Positions 25,520-35,994 of a DNA stretch of 64,000 nt are shown one piece after another (the stretch's first letter is position 1; every line of letters starts with the position of its first letter). Under the pieces are notes generated by a model, which did not search any database, was not told the origin of the DNA, and worked only from the letters and a program-made list of their open reading frames with translations. The stretch is from Aliishimia sp965656085. GTDB lineage: Bacteria; Pseudomonadota; Alphaproteobacteria; Rhodobacterales; Rhodobacteraceae. The position numbers were made by a program, and so were the translations under genes. Location of the stretch: positions 73,662 through 137,661 of the forward strand of contig CBFHJA010000005.1 of the NCBI GenBank assembly GCA_965656085.1, written 5' to 3'.

Positions 25520-27010
25520 ATGAACGAGATCACCAGTTTCGACGGGGTCAGCCCGGACAGCGCCGATGCGGTGCAGGATGCGATGCCGCATTCCACAGAG
25601 GCCGAACAGCAGCTTCTGGGCGCGATCCTGACCAATAATGACGTCTTCGACCGGATCGCGTCGATTATCCGGGCCGAGCATTTCTACGACCCGGTCCATG
25701 CCCGCATCTACGACATCGCCGCCGCGCGCATCGCCAAAAACCAGTTGGCCTCGCCCGTCACCCTCAAAGCATTCATGGAGGATGACGAGGGGCTCAAGGA
25801 ACTCGGTGGTCCGGCCTATCTCGCGCGACTTGCAGGCGCCGCGATCTCGGCCTTTGCGGTGCGTGAATATGCGCAGATGATCTACGATCTGGCGATCCGG
25901 CGCGACCTGATCCGGCTTGGACAGGACATCTCCGCCAAGGCTGCCAAGGTCGAGGTCGCCAGCGAGCCCAAAGAGCAGATCGTCGAGGCCGAGCAAAAGC
26001 TCTATCAACTGGCCGAGCAGGGCCAGTCAGAAAACGGCTTCCAGAGCTTTCTCAGCGCCGTGACCGATGCGGTCAACGTCGCCAATGCCGCCTATCAGCG
26101 CGAAGGCGGGCTCGCGGGGGTCTCCACCGGCCTCGTGGACATGGACAAGAAGCTCGGCGGGCTGCACCGCTCCGACCTTCTGATCCTCGCCGGGCGCCCG
26201 TCCATGGGCAAGACCTCGCTCGCGACCAACATCGCCTTCAACATCGCCAAAGCCTACAAAAAAGGCCTCAAGCCGGATGGGAGCGAAGGCGCCGTCGAGG
26301 GCGGCGTCGTGGGCTTTTTCAGCCTTGAGATGAGCGCCGAACAGTTGGCGGCGCGAATTCTCTCCGAAGCCGCCGAGATCCCGTCTGAGAACATCCGCCG
26401 CGGCGATATGACCGAGACCGAGTTCCGCCGCTTCGTCGAGGCCGCCAAGTCGCTCGAAGCCTGCCCGCTTTACATTGACGACACGCCAGCGATCCCGATC
26501 GCTCAGCTTGCCGCCCGCGCGCGCCGCCTCAAGCGCACCCATGGGCTTGACGTTCTGATGGTGGACTACCTGCAACTGGTACGGGGCGGCGCGGACAACC
26601 GGGTGCAGGAAATCGCGGAGATTTCCATGGGCCTCAAGGCCATCGCCAAGGAACTCGACATCCCCGTGATCGCCCTGTCGCAGCTCTCGCGGCAGGTCGA
26701 GAACCGCGAAGACAAGCGCCCGCAACTCAGCGACCTGCGCGAATCGGGCTCAATCGAGCAGGACGCGGATGTGGTGATGTTCGTGTTCCGCGAGGAGTAT
26801 TATGCCGAACGCGAAAAGCCCGGCGATGACAACCTCGAACAGATGGCCGCGTGGCAGGAGCGCATGGAGCGCCTGCATGGCCGCGCCGAGGTGATCATCG
26901 GTAAGCAACGCCACGGGCCCATCGGCACTGTAGACCTCAGTTTCGAGGGCCAGTTCACGCGCTTCGGCAACCTCGCGCGCCCCGGCTACCTGCCCAATGA
27001 CGGCTTCTGA
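25520..27010 (+). CDS. dnaB: Replicative DNA helicase DnaB
   Basis: DnaB is the hexameric helicase that unwinds the fork and recruits primase. The 496-residue protein has the N-terminal primase-binding domain starting at DAMPHSTEAEQQLLGAIL, then the RecA-like motor with Walker A GRPSMGKTS near 224-232, Walker B near VLMVDYLQLV and the DnaB motif QLSRQVENREDKRPQLSDL. The ATG at 25520 was preferred to an in-frame GTG at 25511, which itself forms part of the GAGGTGG ribosome site. A DnaA box lies upstream. The 3' end overlaps the next gene by 14 bp. Confidence 0.97.
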   Translation: MNEITSFDGVSPDSADAVQDAMPHSTEAEQQLLGAILTNNDVFDRIASIIRAEHFYDPVHARIYDIAAARIAKNQLASPVTLKAFMEDDEGLKELGGPAYLARLAGAAISAFAVREYAQMIYDLAIRRDLIRLGQDISAKAAKVEVASEPKEQIVEAEQKLYQLAEQGQSENGFQSFLSAVTDAVNVANAAYQREGGLAGVSTGLVDMDKKLGGLHRSDLLILAGRPSMGKTSLATNIAFNIAKAYKKGLKPDGSEGAVEGGVVGFFSLEMSAEQLAARILSEAAEIPSENIRRGDMTETEFRRFVEAAKSLEACPLYIDDTPAIPIAQLAARARRLKRTHGLDVLMVDYLQLVRGGADNRVQEIAEISMGLKAIAKELDIPVIALSQLSRQVENREDKRPQLSDLRESGSIEQDADVVMFVFREEYYAEREKPGDDNLEQMAAWQERMERLHGRAEVIIGKQRHGPIGTVDLSFEGQFTRFGNLARPGYLPNDGF

Positions 27011-27956
27011 TCCGGCGACCAGCACGATCCCGGTGGTCGATCTTTCGGCCCCGGACTGCACGGCCCAATTCGCCAAAGCCTATGGCGAGATCGGCTTCGG
27101 CTACGTTATCGGGCACGGCATCTCACAGTTCCAGATCGACCGGACCTTCGACGCGGCGCGCGCCTTTCACGCCCTGCCAGAGGCCGACAAGCAAGCGCTC
27201 TCCGTCAACGCCGCCCATCGCGGCTACATCGGCCTTGCGACCTCGACGGACCGGACCACGACACTGGCCGACGTGACCAAGCCCAATCAGTCGTCGAGCT
27301 TCATGCTCATGCGCGAGGACGCAGAGTTGGACCCAGATGTCTATCTCTCAGGCCCCAACCAATGGCCGGACCTGCCGGGCTTTCGGCAGACGATGGAGGA
27401 CTATGTCACGGCGCTGTCCGGGCTGGCCCGCCGGCTGCTCGGCATCGCCCTTGACGCCGCCGGGATTGAGGATCGCAGCATCCTGTCCGCCTTCGACACG
27501 CCCACCACATGGCTGCGCTTGCTGCACTACCCGCCACAGCCCCCGCAAAGCCCGGACGATCTGTATGGCTCCGCTCCGCATACCGATTTCGGCGCGCTGA
27601 CCTTGCTGGCGCAAGACGCGGTCGGCGGGCTCGAAGTGAGGACTCCGGCAGGAGACTGGCTCGCCGCGCCCTACCGTTCCGGCAGTTTCGTGGTGAATGT
27701 GGGCGATATGCTCCACCGGCTGACCAATGGCCGCCTGCTTTCGACCCCACACCGGGTGATCAACCGCTCCGGCCGAGAGCGCCTCTCAATCCCGTTCTTT
27801 TTCGATCCTCATGTGCACACGATGATCTCGCCTTTACCCGGCACTGGCGAGCCCCGCTTCGCGCCGATCCGCTTCGATACGTTCCTGCGCAACCAGCTTG
27901 AAGCCACTTACGAGGCCCACGCACCGACAAACGTGGAGGCACTCACCCGGTCGTGA
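26997..27956 (+). CDS. 2-oxoglutarate/Fe(II)-dependent oxygenase (isopenicillin N synthase-like)
   Basis: A 319-residue non-heme iron oxygenase. The iron triad is His195, Asp197 (SAPHTDFG) and His252 (STPHRV), and the oxoglutarate-anchoring pair Arg262/Ser264 (ERLS) is intact. The N-terminus begins IPVVDLS and FGYVIGHGI, typical of this superfamily (PF14226 plus PF03171). The substrate is unknown. It starts 14 bp inside the end of dnaB in a different frame, so translation is probably coupled to dnaB, although no functional link is evident. Confidence 0.88.
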   Translation: MTASDPATSTIPVVDLSAPDCTAQFAKAYGEIGFGYVIGHGISQFQIDRTFDAARAFHALPEADKQALSVNAAHRGYIGLATSTDRTTTLADVTKPNQSSSFMLMREDAELDPDVYLSGPNQWPDLPGFRQTMEDYVTALSGLARRLLGIALDAAGIEDRSILSAFDTPTTWLRLLHYPPQPPQSPDDLYGSAPHTDFGALTLLAQDAVGGLEVRTPAGDWLAAPYRSGSFVVNVGDMLHRLTNGRLLSTPHRVINRSGRERLSIPFFFDPHVHTMISPLPGTGEPRFAPIRFDTFLRNQLEATYEAHAPTNVEALTRS

Positions 27957-27996
27957 TTGCCGCCCGAAACGCTGCGCACTGGACAGGACCGGCGCA

Positions 27997-28809
27997 ATGC
28001 GGCTCAATGGGCCAATGCGTTGGCTGTTCACCCTACCCTTTTTGCTTTGTTCGCCCGCCCTCGCCTATGATGGGCCGCGCGAGGTCGATCTCGAATTGTT
28101 CCTTGCGGTCGATGTGTCGCGTTCCATGTCTCCCGAAGAGTTGGAAATCCAGCGGCAGGGCTATGCGGCGGCGCTCTCCTCGGATGCGGTCTGGGCCGCG
28201 ATCCGCTCCGGGCTGATTGGTGAAATCGCCGTGACCTATGTGGAATGGGCAGGCACCTATGCGCAGAATGTCGTGGTGGACTGGACGATCATCGAGACCC
28301 GCAAGGATATCCGCGAGGTGGCCGAGACGATAACAACCCGATTTGAGCCCAGTCTGCGGCGCACTTCCATCTCAGGCATTCTCGACTACGCCCGATTCTC
28401 CATCGCAGCCAACGAAATCTCAGGCCTGCGCAGGGTGATCGACATTTCCGGCGACGGGCCAAACAATCAGGGCGGCGTGGTCACAGCCGCTCGCGACCGG
28501 GCGCTGGCCGAAGGGATCACGATCAACGGGCTGCCGCTGATGACTACCGACGCGATCTCCGAAATGTGGGGCATTCCAGACCTCGACGTGTACTACACCG
28601 AATGCGTGATCGGCGGACCGGGCCATTTCATGCTGCCAGTATGGACATGGGAGGATTTCGCTCCCTCGATCCAGCGCAAGCTGGTGCTTGAGATCTCCGG
28701 CCTGATCACACGGCGCGCACAGCCCCGCGTGCAGCCGACCTCTGCCTATGATTGCCTCATCGGCGAGAAGATCGCCGAGCGCAACCGCGCGATTTTCGCC
28801 GAGCCCTGA
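27997..28809 (+). CDS. DUF1194 (VWA-like) secreted protein
   Basis: A 270-residue exported protein. It has a Sec signal peptide (MRWLFTLPFLLCSPALA from residue 7) and then a von Willebrand A-like domain with Asp39-Ser41-Ser43 in AVDVSRSMS. This matches the DUF1194 family, common in alphaproteobacteria and of unknown function. The start at 27997 is preferred because AGGA lies 8 bp upstream; 28015 would also give a full signal peptide, and the frame runs open from 27898. The downstream 190 bp show no gene. Confidence 0.8.
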   Translation: MRLNGPMRWLFTLPFLLCSPALAYDGPREVDLELFLAVDVSRSMSPEELEIQRQGYAAALSSDAVWAAIRSGLIGEIAVTYVEWAGTYAQNVVVDWTIIETRKDIREVAETITTRFEPSLRRTSISGILDYARFSIAANEISGLRRVIDISGDGPNNQGGVVTAARDRALAEGITINGLPLMTTDAISEMWGIPDLDVYYTECVIGGPGHFMLPVWTWEDFAPSIQRKLVLEISGLITRRAQPRVQPTSAYDCLIGEKIAERNRAIFAEP

Positions 28810-28999
28810 TCCGCGACTGCGGCCCTCCCACCTCTTGAAGATGCCCAATCGGCGGGCAAACCGCGCCACGCAACACTCTCCGCCTGGTTTACCGGGCTGG
28901 TTGCAATTGTGGTGTTACATCAGCGCTCCATTTTTGCAGCAGGCCTGACATTCAAGACCAATCCACGTTTCAAAAGTAATATCGCAAGGGGACCTTCTT

Positions 29000-29722
29000 A
29001 TGACTTTCTGGTGTCTTTCCGCGCTTTGCGCAGCCATCCTCGCCTGTACCTCCGCCTCCGCACAGGCTGCCAGCTTCAAAGGCGAGTTTTGGGACGTGGC
29101 TCCGTTCGTAAGCGACGCAAACCAAGGCGATTTTCCGCGCGGGTTTGAGTTCGACTCCGTTCTCGCCACGCTCGACACACCGCCTGATGTGATCTTTGAC
29201 GTGTTGGTTTTGGACTATCCGAACGCAACAACACCCCGGACAGCTGACCGGATCATTACCGGCAGCCGAAACGGTGACGTGTATACCGAGACTGCAACGC
29301 TGGGAGAGTTTTTGGGCGCGGATGCCAGCGGGCTCACGGCGACGGAACAGGCCATCTCACTCGCCGGTGCGGTGTTCCGGTTCTCAGGGTTCATCTCGGT
29401 TGCCGCCGGCGACACCGTTTTCGACGTAACGTCGGACGACGGCTTTCGCCTGTCTTTGGGCGGCGTGCCGTTGCCAGACAGCTTTACGGGCCCGCGCGGG
29501 TTCAGCAACACGCCGATGATCTACACAGCCCCAACCGCTGGCACCGTGGCCTTCGAGTTGATCTACTATGATTCCGGCGTGACCGGCGCAGGACTGTTTG
29601 TTCAGCATGACGATGCGCAACTCGTACCTGTGTCCGGTCCGCCAGCCATTCCACTTCCGGCATCCGTGTGGATCCTCATGAGCGGTTTGGTCCTGCTTGC
29701 CGGCATCCGCCGCGCACGGTGA
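29000..29722 (+). CDS. VPLPA-CTERM sorting-signal protein with PA14-like domain
   Basis: A 240-residue secreted protein with an N-terminal signal peptide (cleavage near ASAQA, about 22), a domain with FDVTSDDGFRLSLGG reminiscent of PA14 carbohydrate-binding modules, and a C-terminal 25-residue tripartite tail: IPLPAS, a hydrophobic helix and a basic IRRAR end. That tail is the VPLPA-CTERM signal recognised by exosortase D in Rhodobacteraceae (from knowledge of the family). It should be cleaved and anchored outside the inner membrane. The ribosome site is AAGGGGA. No exosortase gene is in the window. Confidence 0.8.
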   Translation: MTFWCLSALCAAILACTSASAQAASFKGEFWDVAPFVSDANQGDFPRGFEFDSVLATLDTPPDVIFDVLVLDYPNATTPRTADRIITGSRNGDVYTETATLGEFLGADASGLTATEQAISLAGAVFRFSGFISVAAGDTVFDVTSDDGFRLSLGGVPLPDSFTGPRGFSNTPMIYTAPTAGTVAFELIYYDSGVTGAGLFVQHDDAQLVPVSGPPAIPLPASVWILMSGLVLLAGIRRAR

Positions 29723-29770
29723 CTTATACTGCCTCTTGACGCGCGCGCGTGCCATGTCACAAGGCGGGGC

Positions 29771-30805
29771 ATGAGCACGGCTTCCCTGACGATTGACCTT
29801 GATGCGCTGGCGCGCAACTGGCGCGGGCTGAATGCGCGCACCGCTGTGGAGACCGGGGCTGTGGTCAAGGCCAATGGCTATGGGCTGGGCGCACCAGTGG
29901 TGTCGCGGCGGCTGGCGCGCGAGGGCGTGCGCCGGTTCTTCGTCGCCATCGCCGAGGAGGGTGCGATCCTGCGCCGCGCGCTCGGACCCGGCCCGGATAT
30001 TTTCGTTTTCTCCGGCCATATGGAGGGCGATACCGCCACGCTCCGCGAGCACAGCCTGCTGCCCCTGCTCAATTCGGTGGACCAGTTGCTACGCCACGTG
30101 GAGGCCCTGCCCGGCGCCCCCTTTGGCGTACAGCTCGACAGCGGCATGAACCGGCTGGGCATGGAACCGGCCGAATGGTCGGCGGTCCGGGAGATCGCGA
30201 TGAGCCTCTCCCCGCGCCTGCTGATCTCCCATCTGGCCTGCTCGGACGCGCCGGACCATCCGATGAACGCTCAGCAACTGCGCGTCTTCCGCGAGATGAC
30301 CGACGATCTGGACGCCCCCCGCTCGCTCGCGGCGACTGGGGGCGTGCTGCTCGGCCCAGCCTATCATTTCGACCTTTGTCGTCCCGGCATCGGCCTTTAC
30401 GGCGGGTTGCCCTTCGCGGAGGCCGAACCGGTGGTCACCTTGCAGGTCCCGGTGATCCAGACCCGCGATGTAGAGGCGGGCGAGACCGTGGGCTATGGCA
30501 ACACGTGGAGCGCGCCGCGCGCATCCCGCATCGCCACGATCTCTGCCGGGTACGCCGACGGGCTGATCCGCGCCATGGGACCGCGTGGGCAGGTCTATCA
30601 CGCAGGCACCGCCCTGCCGGTTGTGGGGCGGGTGTCGATGGACCTGATCACCGTCGATATCACCGATCTGGGCACCGATCCGGACGCGCTCGAAGTGCTG
30701 GGCCCCCACCAGAGCGTCGATGATGTGGCCGACGCCGCCGGCACGATCGGCTACGAAATCCTGACCTCACTGGGCGGGCGCTACACGCGGCGCGTGATCG
30801 GATGA
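29771..30805 (+). CDS. alr: Alanine racemase
   Basis: Alr makes D-alanine for peptidoglycan with pyridoxal phosphate. The 344 residues include Lys33 (VVKANGYGLG) as the PLP-binding base and the second catalytic Tyr in SAGYADGL, in the alr/TIM barrel plus beta-domain fold. The length is slightly short compared with about 360 in enterobacteria. Its end overlaps the mlaE-like gene as ATGA, so the two are translationally coupled. Ribosome site AAGG. Confidence 0.95.
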   Translation: MSTASLTIDLDALARNWRGLNARTAVETGAVVKANGYGLGAPVVSRRLAREGVRRFFVAIAEEGAILRRALGPGPDIFVFSGHMEGDTATLREHSLLPLLNSVDQLLRHVEALPGAPFGVQLDSGMNRLGMEPAEWSAVREIAMSLSPRLLISHLACSDAPDHPMNAQQLRVFREMTDDLDAPRSLAATGGVLLGPAYHFDLCRPGIGLYGGLPFAEAEPVVTLQVPVIQTRDVEAGETVGYGNTWSAPRASRIATISAGYADGLIRAMGPRGQVYHAGTALPVVGRVSMDLITVDITDLGTDPDALEVLGPHQSVDDVADAAGTIGYEILTSLGGRYTRRVIG

Positions 30806-31575
30806 GCGCGCTGGCCTTGATCGGCCGCATGGTGCTTGCCTTTCTGGCGGCGGTGGGCCGGATCGCGCTCTTCGCGCTCGACACGGTCAGCCACGTACTG
30901 CGCCCGCCGTTTTACCTGCGCGAGTTTGGCATTTCCTTGCTCCATATCGGCTGGCTTTCGCTGCCCGTGGTGGGCCTGACCGCGGTGTTCACCGGCGGCG
31001 CGCTGGCGCTGCAGATTTACGCGGGGGGGGCGCGGTTCAACGCAGAGGCGGTGGTGCCGCAGATCGTCGCGATCGGCATGGTGCGCGAGCTTGGCCCGGT
31101 GCTGGTCGGGCTGATGATCGCAGCTCGCGTGACCTCCTCTATCGCAGCCGAGATCGCAACGATGAAGGTCACCGAGCAGATTGACGCACTGGTCACGCTC
31201 TCCACTCATCCTATGAAGTACTTGACTGTGCCGCGTGTTCTGGCCGCCACGCTGTGCGTGCCGCTGCTGGTGGGCGTGGGCGATGTGATCGGCATTTTCG
31301 GCGGCTACGCGGTCGCCACGGGCACGCTGGGGTTCAACGCCGCCGCATATATCCGCAACACGGTGGATTTTCTGGAAGCGCTCGACATCATCTCCTCGCT
31401 CACCAAGGGCGCGGTGTTCGGCTTCATCGCGGCGCTGATGGGGTGCTATTTTGGCATGAATTCGGGGCGCGGCGCGCAAGGGGTGGGCAGCGCGACCAAA
31501 TCCTCGGTGGAGGCGGCGGCGATCTTGATCCTTGCAGCGAATTTCGTTTTGACGGGGATGTTTTTCTCGCTATGA
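30802..31575 (+). CDS. mlaE: MlaE-family ABC transporter permease
   Basis: A 257-residue polytopic inner-membrane protein of the MlaE family, the permease of a phospholipid transporter that keeps outer-membrane lipid asymmetry. Family landmarks are LPVVGLTAVFTGGALALQ, MVRELGPVLVGLMIAARVTSS and EQIDALVTLSTHPMKYL. It is coupled to alr by a 4-bp overlap and followed, after 184 bp, by the ATPase gene. No MCE-domain MlaD gene follows, unlike the enterobacterial mla order. Symbol by homology. Confidence 0.88.
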   Translation: MSALALIGRMVLAFLAAVGRIALFALDTVSHVLRPPFYLREFGISLLHIGWLSLPVVGLTAVFTGGALALQIYAGGARFNAEAVVPQIVAIGMVRELGPVLVGLMIAARVTSSIAAEIATMKVTEQIDALVTLSTHPMKYLTVPRVLAATLCVPLLVGVGDVIGIFGGYAVATGTLGFNAAAYIRNTVDFLEALDIISSLTKGAVFGFIAALMGCYFGMNSGRGAQGVGSATKSSVEAAAILILAANFVLTGMFFSL

Positions 31576-31759
31576 CCCAATGCGCGCGACGCCCTTCCCT
31601 CGAAACCCGGTCGCGTATTCCCGCGGCCCAATGGCAAAACGAAAGAAGGCCCACAACGCGCCATACGACCACCCCGACAACCGACCGCGCATCGCTGTCC
31701 CCTGTCGCACACCCCGCCCATTCACTTTGCCCAATCAACTCCCGCCGGAGGCAGCCAAC

Positions 31760-32527
31760 ATGAGCCAAAGGCGCGAGCCCATGATCGAATTCCAGGACAT
31801 TCACAAAGCCTTCGGCACCAACCAAGTCCTGCGCGGCGTTGATCTGAGTATCGCCAAGGGCACCTCCATGGTCATCATCGGTGGCTCTGGCACCGGCAAA
31901 TCGGTCGCGCTGAAATGCGTGCTGGGTCTCATCACGCCTGACAAAGGCACGATTACCGTCGACGGCAAGCCCAACACCTCGGGCGACCGCGACGCCTTCC
32001 TTGCGCGCTTCGGGATGCTGTTTCAGGGCGGCGCGCTCTTCGACAGCCTGCATGTGTGGGAAAACGTCGCCTTCCGCCTGCTGCGCGGCGCGCTCAAGCG
32101 TCCCAAACCGGAAGCGCGCGAGATTGCCATCGAGAAACTGCGCCGTGTTGGGCTCAGCCCCGATGTGGCCGATCGATTTCCCGCCGAGCTCTCCGGGGGT
32201 ATGCAGAAGCGCGTCGGCCTTGCCCGCGCCATTGCCGCCGAGCCGGAGATCATTTTCTTTGACGAGCCGACCACCGGGCTCGACCCGATCATGTCCGGCG
32301 TGATCAACGATCTGGTGCGCGAGATTGTCACCGAAATGGGCGCGACGGCGATGACGATCACCCATGACATGCGCTCGGTGCGTGCGATTGCCGATAATGT
32401 CGCCATGCTCCATGCTGGCAAGGTACGCTGGACCGGACCGGTCTCGGAGATGGACGATTCCGGCGATGCTTATCTCGACCAGTTCATCCATGGCCGCGCC
32501 GAGGGTCCGATCGAAGCGGTGCGATGA
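31760..32527 (+). CDS. mlaF: MlaF-family ABC transporter ATPase
   Basis: A 255-residue ABC ATPase with Walker A GGSGTGKS (41-48), signature LSGGM, Walker B IIFFDEPT and a switch His in MTITHDM. It pairs with the upstream permease for lipid transport at the inner membrane. The ATG at 31760 has GGAGG 8 bp upstream; the frame is open back to 31580, but that extension is not family sequence. The 184-bp spacer after mlaE is unusual for such a pair. Its stop overlaps the next start (ATGA). Confidence 0.9.
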   Translation: MSQRREPMIEFQDIHKAFGTNQVLRGVDLSIAKGTSMVIIGGSGTGKSVALKCVLGLITPDKGTITVDGKPNTSGDRDAFLARFGMLFQGGALFDSLHVWENVAFRLLRGALKRPKPEAREIAIEKLRRVGLSPDVADRFPAELSGGMQKRVGLARAIAAEPEIIFFDEPTTGLDPIMSGVINDLVREIVTEMGATAMTITHDMRSVRAIADNVAMLHAGKVRWTGPVSEMDDSGDAYLDQFIHGRAEGPIEAVR

Positions 32528-32982
32528 GCCTGACCGCGCTGAAATATCTCAACCTGTCGCTGCTGATCCTCTATCCGGTCGCGTGGTTCGCCCCGTTGAT
32601 GCGCGCAGGCCTCCTGCCGCTGTTCGGACTGAGCGAGATTTCCGTGATCACCGGGCTGCAAGCGCTCTGGGGCAGTGACGTGGTGCTTGCGCTGATCGTC
32701 ACCACCTTTGCGCTCTTTGCACCCTACCTGAAGACCATCGGTCTTGCGCTGCTCCATTTCCGGCTGCTTTCGCCGCGCACCGAGCCTGCGCTGTCGCTTC
32801 TGGGACGGCTTGCGATGGCGGATATCTTCCTGATTGCGGTCTACGTCACGGTGTTCAAGGGTGTCGGCGTGGGCCGGATCGAGGTGGCGTGGGGGCTGTA
32901 TCTGTTCACCGCGCTGATCCTCACCTCAATCCTCATCAGCTGGGCGACAGAGCGCAACCGCAAGATCAAGAAGGGCGCGTAA
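32524..32982 (+). CDS. PqiA/LetA-like membrane protein
   Basis: A 152-residue protein with four hydrophobic segments (about 7-35, 44-66, 87-106 and 118-140), consistent with a single paraquat-inducible protein A domain. PqiA/LetA proteins accompany MCE-type lipid transfer proteins; here it overlaps the mlaF-like gene by 4 bp. The cysteine-rich zinc ribbon of longer PqiA proteins is absent, so this is a minimal form. It ends three bases before radA. Family assignment rests on hydrophobic pattern and context. Confidence 0.65.
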   Translation: MSLTALKYLNLSLLILYPVAWFAPLMRAGLLPLFGLSEISVITGLQALWGSDVVLALIVTTFALFAPYLKTIGLALLHFRLLSPRTEPALSLLGRLAMADIFLIAVYVTVFKGVGVGRIEVAWGLYLFTALILTSILISWATERNRKIKKGA

Positions 32983-32985
32983 GGC

Positions 32986-34350
<1,365 letters not shown>

Positions 34351-34398
34351 GGCCCATGGTCGCAATATGGATAAACGAAGACAGGGGCAGGTCGCGTT

Positions 34399-34950
34399 AT
34401 GGATGGTTTTACGGTTATCGACGGGGGCGTCGCGCTTATCATCGTGGTTTCGGCTTTGCTGGCCTATGGTCGCGGCCTCGTGCGGGAGGCGATGGCCATC
34501 GCAGGCTGGGTTGTTGCGGCGATTTGCGCGTTCCTCTTTGCCCCGCGGGTCGAACCGCTGGTGCAGGAAATCCCCGTCATCGGCGAATTCATTGCCGATA
34601 GCTGCGAGCTGTCGATCATCGGCGCTTTCGCGATCGTGTTTACCGTCGCCCTTGTGATCGTGTCGCTGTTCACGCCGCTGTTTTCATCGCTGGTGCAACG
34701 CTCGGCGCTTGGGGGCGTGGATCAGGGGCTTGGCTTTCTGTTCGGCGTGGTGCGCGGCATCCTGCTCGTGGCGATTGCGTTTTTCGTCTACAACACGGTG
34801 ATCACCGGACAGGAGGTCACCATCGTGGATGACAGCCGCTCGGCGGCGGTGTTCAACCAGTTCACGGCGCAGATCGAGGAGCAGAACCCCGAGGCGGCTC
34901 TGGGCTGGATCACACAGCAATATGAGACGCTCGTGGGCGCGTGCCAGTAG
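34399..34950 (+). CDS. cvpA: CvpA-family membrane protein
   Basis: A 183-residue protein with four hydrophobic segments, including AYGRGLVREAMAIAGWVVAAI and LLVAIAFFVYN, typical of colicin V production protein CvpA, whose exact role is unresolved but tied to envelope function and, in E. coli, to purF. Here purF lies about 1 kb downstream on the same strand, separated by a Hint-domain gene. CAGGGG lies before the start. It follows radA by 48 bp. Confidence 0.88.
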   Translation: MDGFTVIDGGVALIIVVSALLAYGRGLVREAMAIAGWVVAAICAFLFAPRVEPLVQEIPVIGEFIADSCELSIIGAFAIVFTVALVIVSLFTPLFSSLVQRSALGGVDQGLGFLFGVVRGILLVAIAFFVYNTVITGQEVTIVDDSRSAAVFNQFTAQIEEQNPEAALGWITQQYETLVGACQ

Positions 34951-35326
34951 CGCGTCCGACGGATGCACAGGGCACGGATCAAGGTTAGCGACTTGTGGAA
35001 TTCAGGCCGGGCTCGGGACGGATGCGGAGCGGCAGGCCGGACGCGTTTCAAAGGCTAACAGACCAGAATCAAACAGGTTTCAGAAAATTTGAAGCAGCGA
35101 CGCCTGCGCGTCGGTGAGCCGTTCTTGGTAAACCAAACCTGAAGCCCGTCGCCCCTGCGCGGCCAGTCCAATCCTTTCCGAAATACTAACGCGGGAGCGG
35201 CAACAGCGCCGCAAACACGCCCCGCAACGGTCGAAGTTTCGGCCAAGTCCGGGCGCTTCCTTGGCCTCAGAACCGCCACCTCGGCACCACAGATATGCCA
35301 CAGATCACAGGACAGGAGACCCTCGC
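34951..35326. other. 376-bp gap without a supported gene
   Basis: No coding frame with a credible start or codon use is seen on either strand. The only structures are a small perfect stem CGACGC-CTGC-GCGTCG near 35098 and a somewhat AT-richer stretch around 35060-35170, which could hold the promoter of the Hint-domain gene. CAGGAGAC just before 35327 is that gene's ribosome site. Confidence 0.6.
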
Positions 35327-35875
35327 ATGTTCACCCGTTACACCACCGATTTCACTGACATCACCACCCCTGACGCCCTCAGCGGCGCCATGTTCTCGCT
35401 TTCCGAGGGCACGCTTGTGGAGAGCGAACGCGGCTGGCGCGCGGTCGAAGACCTGCGCCCCAGTGACCGGATCGCCAGCCTCGATGGCGGCTTCGTCCCG
35501 CTTGCCTGGGTGCGCCGGGCCGTGCAGCAATCCGCGTTCTTCGTTCCCGCCGGCGCGCTCGGCAACTGCTCGGACCTGTCCCTGCCCGCCGAGGCACGAA
35601 TCGGTCTGACCGCGCCGGACAGCTTCACCACGGCCACGACCGACGTGCTCTCGGTCCCGCTGCGTGCGCTGGCCGGGCTGCGCGGAATTCGCAAGCATGG
35701 TCTGTCCGGCCCCCGCGCCTACACGATCGGACTGACCTCCGAGGAGATGCTCTGGGTGCAAACCGGGCTGCTGGTCCACGCACGTCCCATGACCGAGCCC
35801 TATTTCCACGCTATCGGGCCCGCCGAAGCCCGTGCCCTGTTCGGCGCCCGCCTCTGCGCAGATGCCGCAGCCTGA
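35327..35875 (+). CDS. Hint-domain protein
   Basis: A 182-residue protein made almost entirely of one Hint (hedgehog/intein) module: GTLVESERGWRAVEDLRPSD followed by RIASLDGGFVPLAWVRRA, then a central and C-terminal strand set. In Hint_2 proteins of Rhodobacteraceae, this segment usually follows a Cys-Phe start (CFxxGT). Here it is MFSLSEGT, so the residue equivalent to the self-splicing cysteine is not visible, and autoprocessing is doubtful. No secretion repeats are attached. It is placed between cvpA and purF; ribosome site CAGGAGAC. Confidence 0.7.
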   Translation: MFTRYTTDFTDITTPDALSGAMFSLSEGTLVESERGWRAVEDLRPSDRIASLDGGFVPLAWVRRAVQQSAFFVPAGALGNCSDLSLPAEARIGLTAPDSFTTATTDVLSVPLRALAGLRGIRKHGLSGPRAYTIGLTSEEMLWVQTGLLVHARPMTEPYFHAIGPAEARALFGARLCADAAA

Positions 35876-35994
35876 GGCGAACCGGCCCTTGGCGCGCGTC
35901 AAAAGGTGGCGCGCGCGCAACGGGGCCGTGACAGCGTGTAACAGGAAGGTTAAAAGATGGGCCGTCAACACCCGGATTCGGAGCTGCCCTCCCC

